From: Guadua angustifolia
Taxonomy: Eukaryota > Streptophyta > Magnoliopsida > Poales > Poaceae
NCBI GenBank assembly: GCA_036346375.1
Contig: CM070514.1
Span: 13,544,463-13,608,462, forward strand
DNA length: 64,000 bases
Reading direction: 5' to 3'
Below, piece after piece: positions 57,469 to 64,000 of this stretch. Position 1 is the first letter of the stretch. The number at the start of each line of letters is the position of its first letter. The notes beneath the pieces are model-generated. The model saw nothing but the letters and a program-made list of their open reading frames with translations, searched no databases and was not told where the DNA came from. Both the position numbers and the translations under genes were made by a program.

Positions 57469-57900
57469 TGTTGGCTGATAAACCTTGTGCCAGGTCGTGT
57501 CCTAGTTAGCTGGTTAGCATGTCTTAGTGTTGCATTGTCCAATGCGTGCACGAGCTCAGGATTTGAGTGATTGCCATGCACGCAGCAGAGTGGTGACGTG
57601 GGAATAACTCGCGACGCCTGGGTCCTGCACCAGAATGAGACACACGTCGCTTGGCCGTGGGGATGGACACGGTCAGTGGAACTGTGGAAGTGGCATGAGA
57701 AGCGCTCATTCACTCATGTATTTGCATGCATTCTATTACATTCGATCCCCATAAATAGCAAAGGAAAAAACCGAAAAGGCTGCAGCTTGATGGCAACACA
57801 AAACTTGCTTGTGTCTCTGTTTTTCGTTCACATTGTACTCTTGTGTGTTTAGGTGGAGTTCATCGTCTCCGGCACCGGTGTTCATTGGTGAGACACTGCG
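57469..57900 (+). repeat. 3' LTR of the third copia
   Basis: Starts TGTTGGCTGATAAACC. Ends CACTGCG, while the left LTR ends CCTGACA, so the last bases have changed. Followed by AGTTC. Confidence 0.85.
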
Positions 57901-57905
57901 AGTTC

Positions 57906-59327
57906 TAGGTGACGGATGACTCTTATAGCGTTGGCGATTAGCGGCGGTCTTTGTGTCGTCGATGCCACACACCAACTCCATCCAAATTTGCTAAAACACC
58001 AACGCGTCCACGAGTATGCACGCATGGGCACAGCTTTCTCCTTCGCCCCCATGATATCTTGCTCCCCTTCATTGCCGATATCCTCATCCCTTTCCCCTTC
58101 ATTTTTGCATCTCTACATCTGCCACATTGCCCCAAAACCTACCGCTTGTGGGAGCTGGGAAGCAAGAGCGACTCAATACCGTGAGGATAAGGGGGCGAGA
58201 GAAGGGCGGCTGCTTTCATGCCTTAATTAGTCATCCCCCACGCCACTAATGGGGCCAGCATAGGTCCCCTCGGCCCTCGCCGTGGAGGAGGGCCCTGGTC
58301 ACTCATTTTCGGCATTGCCGCTCGTCGTATCCATGTCAAAATTACGCTGGGTTCCCCATGTGAAAGTCTCTAGCACTTCAGGTTGAAAGTGGGAGATTTC
58401 GTAGTTCGAAGTATTTGCTTTTTGTACTTAACTTTCACGGTTGAAAATGTTCAGATTTTTTAGTTTAATGTTTGAATTTACAGTTAAAACCTCAAAGTGT
58501 TCAAATTTTGTAATTGGAAGTTTGAATTTTCATATGAAAGTTCCAGTTTTATGGATGAAAGTTTGCAGCAGCATTTACAAGCCTTTGGATGTTGAATTTG
58601 AGCTGAGTTGAAAATTTCAAAATATCTTATTTAAAAGCTTCAAAATTTTGTTGAAAGTGAGAGGGACTTTGGAGGCAAATTTTGGTGAAATGGGAATCGC
58701 ATTGTCTGTTGCTTGTGTTAAAAGCTGGCAACCACCCAACTAGGGGTGGTGCCAGGTATGTATGTGTCGGCACCCCAAAAATTTTAAAAATGCAAGAAAT
58801 TAACCTCTTCAATAGGTTAAATTTTTTTATTAAATTGGTTTTGATTTCGGCGGTTTAGGATTTTTAAGATCGTAAAACTATTTGTATCGTACTTTTAGCA
58901 AAATTTCAAATATGTGTTAGATTTTTTATGCTAAGAAATCATTGAACATGACTATAATTATATGTATAAAGTGTGCACAACCATAGAAAATTTTCTACTT
59001 CACCACTACATATGAGACATGCACCAAACTCGAATATGAATAAATTTATGATCAACTAGAGCAATACTTCACTTGGTGCTCCTTGTGCGACTATCTTGGC
59101 AATACCACCTTTGAAGTTGTTCCTAGGGCTGGTTTTACACCAAACCAATTAAACCAAGCTGAACTGAAAAAACTGAAATTATCTGTGCATTCGGTTTTCA
59201 GTGATCAGCTTTTTTGTCTTTATTCAGTGTTTAGTATTAAGTTCGGCTTCCATTTCTGGGAAACCGATCAAATAGGATTACCAAACTTATCTACACATCC
59301 TGCCATCCTCCCAGCAATCATCTATAA
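57906..59327. other. intergenic, no gene seen
   Basis: CT-rich at first, then AT-rich. 58380-58630 contains many GTTTGAATTT-type words in a loosely repeated manner. No supported frame. Confidence 0.5.
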
Positions 59328-59617
59328 GGGCATATACAATAAAGCCACTTTAGCTTATTCTTAACTTGTATACATCAATTTTATCATATGTAAAAGAGTG
59401 AGAAAAGAGGAGAGAGAAAAAAGCTAGCTCTTATGGAAGAGACAGCATAGTATGGGAAACAAGATAGATTAGTTATGTACAAGAGAGAAGAGATAGTTAT
59501 TGCATAACATCTAGAGACAACCTTTAGAGATGGCTATTATACAACTGGTTATTACTTACTTAAGATAACATAGATGAGAGATGGAGTAAGTAGTGGGTTT
59601 TGTTATTATTCTTGCTC
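59328..59617. mobile_element. Tourist-like MITE
   Basis: 290 bp. The left end GGGCATATACAATAAAG and the inverse of the right end (GAGCAAGAATAATAAC) form imperfect inverted repeats. The flanking triplet is TAA on both sides (59325-59327 and 59618-59620). Purine-rich GAGAGAAGAGATAG words inside are typical of this MITE type. No coding. Confidence 0.75.
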
Positions 59618-61763
59618 TAAGCAAATCAAGCAGATCAATGCTTAAGTCCCTTCACCTTGCTGGTTCTTTCTCATTCTCTAGTTCTCATCGCAAAGACGCA
59701 CGCACCAAATCTAAATCCCCAACCTTCCAACCCTAACCATGAGTTCTAGGCTGCCATAGCACCAAGCTGCGATAACACCTAAAGTGTATAATTTATTTAG
59801 GATTAATTGCCATGTTTTAATATATAATGCCTCATTTATGCTCTTCCATGCATGCTTTATATGCCACTTTTGCATGAGACTCGTAATATTGCATAATTCA
59901 TTATAAATCGTATATTTTTAGCTCTTATTCATATTTGTGCAGATTAATGTTTATTTAGATTACAATAACAAAGAGCAATGAAAGGAGTCTTGGTCGAAGC
60001 TGGAGGAACAATGCGTGCCAGAATTGTTGTTCAGACATTTAGACCTCGTTTTGGGCATCTAGATGGTCACAAATGAAAATATACAAAACTAGAAACTTGT
60101 TGATCACATTGAGTGCTATGATTTTGACTATTTGATTGACTCAATCATCGAGTGCTATGATTTTGACTATTTGATTGACTCAATCATCGAGAGCTATGAT
60201 TTTGCCATCCAAGGTGGAGAACACCCAGGACTACGCCACACATGCCCCATGTTATCTATAGACGGACCTAGCATGTCCAGGAACACTTCACATCACCTTC
60301 ATATGTGACCCAAACAAGAAGAAATGAAGGGATCACTATCCCCCCACCAGTGCTAGCCGGCGCTGGCCTCTCTCCTTTGTCAGCAAGGACAATGGCCACT
60401 ATCATCCATCTCAATGTCCATTGTCATCTCATTTGATATTGTTTGTGTGTTCCATGGACATCGCATTTACTTCAATGCATTATTTCCATTTATTTTATTT
60501 TCTCGTATCATCTATGCATGAGTGATTGATTAGGTCTTAGGACAACGGCTATCTAGCATGAACTAGGGTAGGTAGCAATATTTATTTTACTTTTCTTGCT
60601 CTATCTTTATGGTACTTTTATGATTTAGTGGTTGGAGAAGTCCAATCCATTGGTAAAAAGTGCACACGAGGTAGATAGGAGATATATATGCACAAACCGG
60701 TGATCAATATAGTGACAAACGTGGGTAGCAAAGGGGTTGCATATAAGGATAATGGTTAATCCACAAAGCTTAATGCGTTGGTCTGGTCTTGCGACCATAA
60801 CACCAAAATGGTGCTAGCACAATTGGGCCAGTACGTGTATAATGGTGCTAAAACCCTAGAAGCGAGGGAACGTGCAATTCGAGAAACCGCCTGTAGAATT
60901 TATAGAATAAGCCTCCATTAAATTCCCCTCAAGTGACCCAAATCACCCCCACCAACATTGGATGTCACTTGTCACGTGCAAATCCAGCTTGAAGGTCAAA
61001 TTGGTGTTGTTTTGCAACAAATATGCAAGAATTGAGTCCAAGTGGGAGCCTGACCAAAGTGGTAAATTGGGAACCATAAAGCGTGAATAACATAGGAAGT
61101 ACATTGTGCCACTTTCGTGGGTTATGTGGAAGCTATAGCCAAGCCACATGGGAGATAATGCATTGCTGCACAGACTAGTGAAGCGTGTGGAGCCGCATGA
61201 CTTCTTGCAGGCTTATGGGCTGTAAGGAAAGATGGCTGCATGGGACTGTGGGTGAGTGTATGCATGTGGACCCAAGGGAAAGAGGCAAGCTGACTTGGAG
61301 AAGAAAGGTGGCATGAGACAATGGGATAGGCAAGCATGTGGTTTGGGAAAGAAAAGGAAAGAAGAGAAGGAAAAAAGAAACCTTGCGATTTGGAAAAGGA
61401 AAAGATGGAGTTTGCTTGCACATGAAAAAAGAGTAAAGAGTTCAACTCATATTGGAGAGAAAGGGAGAAGCCAACTAGAATTGCCTGCACAAGCCATATT
61501 AAAAAGACTACAATTCTCACGTTCAAGTCAACGTGTGGTGTTTCTGGACTTTTTGAAAGCTTAGAAGATAATCTACATATCTCTCCATTGCGTCAAGTCC
61601 AAATTTTGCTCCCCTCTAAGTTTAATTGGATATTGCAATTATCCTTTTTATATCTTAGTGTCCAAGTCATATATATGATATAGAGTCTAAAAGTTAGTGT
61701 AGGCCACTTGGCCTACAAATTAAAGGTGGATTTGGTCACCTTTGGCGCATTCCCCATGTTTTC
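59618..61763. other. unassigned repetitive-looking sequence
   Basis: Leader-like and LTR-like features are seen (for example around 60540-60720), but no ends could be fixed. 60111-60210 holds a 39-bp tandem repeat (listed separately). A purine-rich plus-strand frame at 61256-61564 is compositionally biased and not considered a gene. Confidence 0.4.
60111..60210 (+). repeat. 39-bp in-frame tandem repeat, about 2.3 copies
   Basis: GAGTGCTATGATTTTGAC...CAATCATC repeats at 60111, 60150 and 60189. The unit is 13 codons, and one frame stays open through all copies (ECYDFDYLIDSII repeated) to a TGA near 60308. This hints at a former coding sequence, perhaps a retroelement leader ORF. Confidence 0.75.
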
Positions 61764-61963
61764 ACTATATATTTATGTTTCCCTCTTTGTAACATTGGAT
61801 CGGGAGATTATGAGTCTTCAAGGATTTACTTTTGATCTCAATGTCCAAGAATCTCCGGTTGAGACTATATATTTATGTTTCCCTCTTTGTAACATTCAGA
61901 TCGGAGATTATGAGTCTTCAAGGATTTACTTTGGTCTCAATGTCCAACAATCTCCCAGCTGAC
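61764..61963 (+). repeat. 100-bp tandem direct duplication
   Basis: 61764-61863 and 61864-61963 match closely (both start ACTATATATTTATGTTTCCC and contain GAGATTATGAGTCTTCAAGG). A purine stretch GCGGAGGGA and a TGTTGGAATATTTGG follow at about 61969-61990, which could be a polypurine tract and LTR start, not proved. Confidence 0.75.
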
Positions 61964-62044
61964 ACTGCGGAGGGATGTTGGAATATTTGGAATATGTCCT
62001 AGCATATGGAATATATCCTATCAACGAACATCATTCAATTCTTC

Positions 62045-62201
62045 CTAATCCGCTCTTCTCACAATTCCTTTCCAAGTTGATAGCAAGTGATCAAGGTCCT
62101 TCTGCAACTCCTCCCAAGAATGGTCAGCAGCAAATGAGAGTGCGCTCAATCCCAGAAATTTTTTTTGACACTCCAACTTTGTTACCATCAGAAACCAGTA
62201 T
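62045..62201 (-). pseudogene. exon fragment of a chloroplast ribonuclease E/G-like gene
   Basis: Read on the minus strand after an acceptor (AATTTGCAG at 62202), it gives ILVSDGNKVGVSKKISGIER in one frame and, after a short loss, AADHSWEELQKDLDHLLSTW in another. These words match the RNE/G family (known form: GVSKKISG-VERTR, then a 20-odd residue loop, then VRTVAAGHSLEELQKDLDGL). So about 60 bp are deleted and the frame is shifted. The exon ends with GIVRRAD and stop at 62045. I found no other RNE exons nearby. The family processes chloroplast RNA; this fragment cannot be functional. Confidence 0.7.
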
Positions 62202-64000
62202 CTGCAAATTTGAAATGGAAGGTTAGTTTCAAAGTAAAGATAAAAGCTTTCCACTTGAGCATCAATGCACCATAACTCTTTCCAGGTAATACAAAACATG
62301 ATGAAAAATAAGAAAATAATTTCAAAGAATACACTGATAGGTAGCTGAAGAAAATATATACAAATTTTCTATAGCTAACATCATTTATCACAAAAAGATA
62401 TGATGTAAATTTATGGCAGAATTTAAGGTGTATAAATCGAAATGCTTGCATGTGTATTCTTCTCTATGCTAATAGTGATGAGTATACTGTTCAATGATCG
62501 TTACAAGCGCTCATGTTTGACATCAATCTGTTATTTAGTGTCATCATTTTCCTTCCAGATAGGAATAAAAAAAATTAAACTCAAGCAAGAAAAACTAACT
62601 AGACTATCTTCAGTAATAAAAGATAAGTTTTGCGGTCAGAAAAGTTCCTTTTGTGCGGCAGTTGATGCACAAATTACCATGCTAAACAAAAGATTATAAA
62701 GCATAGAAAATGTAATACTCAAAGAGCATGAGAGCTAGTTAACTATATTTATCTTACATACCCAAAATCGAGTTCTTAGGCATGGAAAGGGACTTAGCAT
62801 TGGACCTTTCGTACCCAATCCCTCCTTGACATTTGAAATGAACAGCTAGATTCATTTATCAAGTGCTTTTATACAACTCAAAACCCTAAAATAAAATACA
62901 TGTATGCATATCAATCTGGCCCAATAACACATGGCCCAATATATGCATACAATCCAAAACATGCATGCATACGGTCCACCTGCCGCACTCACATGACTAA
63001 CCAGCCTCCGTGTGCACCGTTCTCTAGCCCAAACGTCCCGCATGACATCCTCGACCACTAGGACCTCGATTCCTCCCTGTACCTAGTCCCGAACCTCAGT
63101 TCCTCCATGAAACTAGTTCTGGTCCAGTAGACAGCAATGCATTTGGGGAATGAGACGAGTTTGCTTACAGTTGAAGATTGCCTCTAAGAGTGACCATCAA
63201 TTGCAGTGAACACAAATTATGCCTGAAAAAATATGAGCTTTCATCAACCAGAGAATCAATATATGCATGAAACTCAAACCTTCTTTCAACCCAAGCAAAC
63301 AAAATTAACTTTCTTATGTGCTAATGTAAGTATGCTCGAAGAAATCTGAGCAAAATTTGCGAACATTCTTTGAGGGCATTTCTTGGCAATCTAAGTTAAC
63401 AATTGACCCACAATGTCCACCATAAATATGGGTGCCTTAGGTGTACGCATATGAGAAAAATAGAGGGTGTTCAAGGCTATTGTGTTTCCTTGCGTCTGCG
63501 TTTCCTTGCATTCATTCTGAGCGGCCGGATCGACACCTTGAAGACGATAGAAAAAAAGTCTGCGAGGCTAAAGAAGTAGCAGGAGCACCATGGTGAGCCG
63601 GTGCTCTAGCCCCTGTGCCCCCTCTTGCATCCGCCCTTTGGGGCTTCTGGTCAGACCAATTGATGAGAAACATAAACACAATATCGGATATCCACAACAA
63701 AGCGGAGAAATTGTTAGAAATAGGCGTAATATTTTTCTTCCAGATTTTATATTGAGACAAAGATAACAAAAGACTAGAGATGCATAAAACAGCAACTAAC
63801 TCATTGTACTTCAGAATATACTCAAGAATTGTATTTTAATGGAGTCGATTGACTTACAATCGAGCTTGATGAAGAAAAGGAGGCGTTGAGATGTAGACCT
63901 TGATCGTGGAAGTTGTCGAAGTCGCGGAAGAAACAAAGCGGTCATGTGACGTCGTTGCCAAAACCTTATTGCCGCCCTGTGTAGGTGAACTGTGGCAATG
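62202..64000. other. right flank, no gene resolved
   Basis: AT-rich with some CT-rich tracts (62850-63130). Minus-strand frames at 62852-63058 and 63512-63795 are short, without recognised domain. The final 150 bp look like a leader or exon but cannot be assigned. The stretch may contain an undetermined element. Confidence 0.4.

Larger units (their letters stand above)
54094..57900 (+). mobile_element. Ty1/copia element with integrase deleted, LTRs and TSD present
   Basis: LTRs lie at 54094-54520 and 57469-57900, with a primer-binding-like TAGTATCAGAGTC at 54523 (one base off TGGTATCAGAGC at the start) and a purine tract AGGTTTAGGGGGAGATT before the right LTR. The flanks are AGTTC on both sides (54089-54093 and 57901-57905). 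Only 3.8 kb long: gag, protease, RT and RNase H are there, but the GAG-pre-integrase and integrase are absent. The left LTR begins TATTGGC instead of TGTTGGC. Confidence 0.88.

Noticed and set aside
54094..57900. Intact autonomous copia
   Set aside because: It lacks integrase and has several in-frame stops.
61256..61564. 102-aa Lys/Arg/Glu-rich ORF
   Set aside because: It is a purine-tract translation with no domain, start context or partner exons.

Overview
The window is nuclear DNA of a grass (Poaceae). Genes have introns, and the repeat content is grass-like: Tat-lineage Ty3/gypsy with an antisense ORF, SIRE-like Ty1/copia, Tourist and Mutator MITEs, and plant-mobile-domain and GRF zinc-finger transposon-associated genes. 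The species cannot be read from the sequence. Most of the 64 kb is repetitive, and few host genes look intact.

Layout. 1-1.9 kb: a GC-rich coding-like scrap and a complete Mutator-type MITE. 1.9-6.07 kb: the N-terminal half of an LRR receptor kinase gene (signal peptide plus LRRs, eight clean exons), with a complete TRIM retroelement in intron 2. The gene is cut off in intron 8 by a rearranged retroelement segment (6.13-8.26 kb) whose two parts match 40.3-40.7 and 42.07-43.78 kb of this same window. 8.3-12.18 kb: a long gypsy-type LTR with a ~950 bp tandem duplication. 12.2-17.1 kb: a decayed plant-mobile-domain gene, a 40-bp minisatellite, a GRF zinc-finger pseudogene and a ~189-bp tandem array. 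18.5-19.0 kb: two MITE-like elements. 19.26-22.31 kb (minus): a compact, apparently intact four-exon gene for a 177-residue PHD-type protein resembling the EDM2 zinc-finger region.

22.7-53.5 kb is a nest. Copia element A (plus strand) carries a SIRE-like copia B (23460-38016, minus) in its gag. B carries a gypsy solo LTR (32488-33626, TSD ACATG) in its pol. A's 3' LTR carries a full-length Tat-type gypsy (41711-53257, minus, TSD GGCCC) with intact paired LTRs and an antisense gene. 54.09-57.90 kb is a third copia (TSD AGTTC) that has lost its integrase. The last 6 kb hold a Tourist-like MITE, small tandem duplications, a decayed exon of a chloroplast ribonuclease E/G-like gene, and much unassigned sequence.

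Functionally, only the PHD gene and perhaps the truncated LRR gene could act for the host. Everything else is transposon sequence with broken reading frames. No tRNA, rRNA or CRISPR was recognised.
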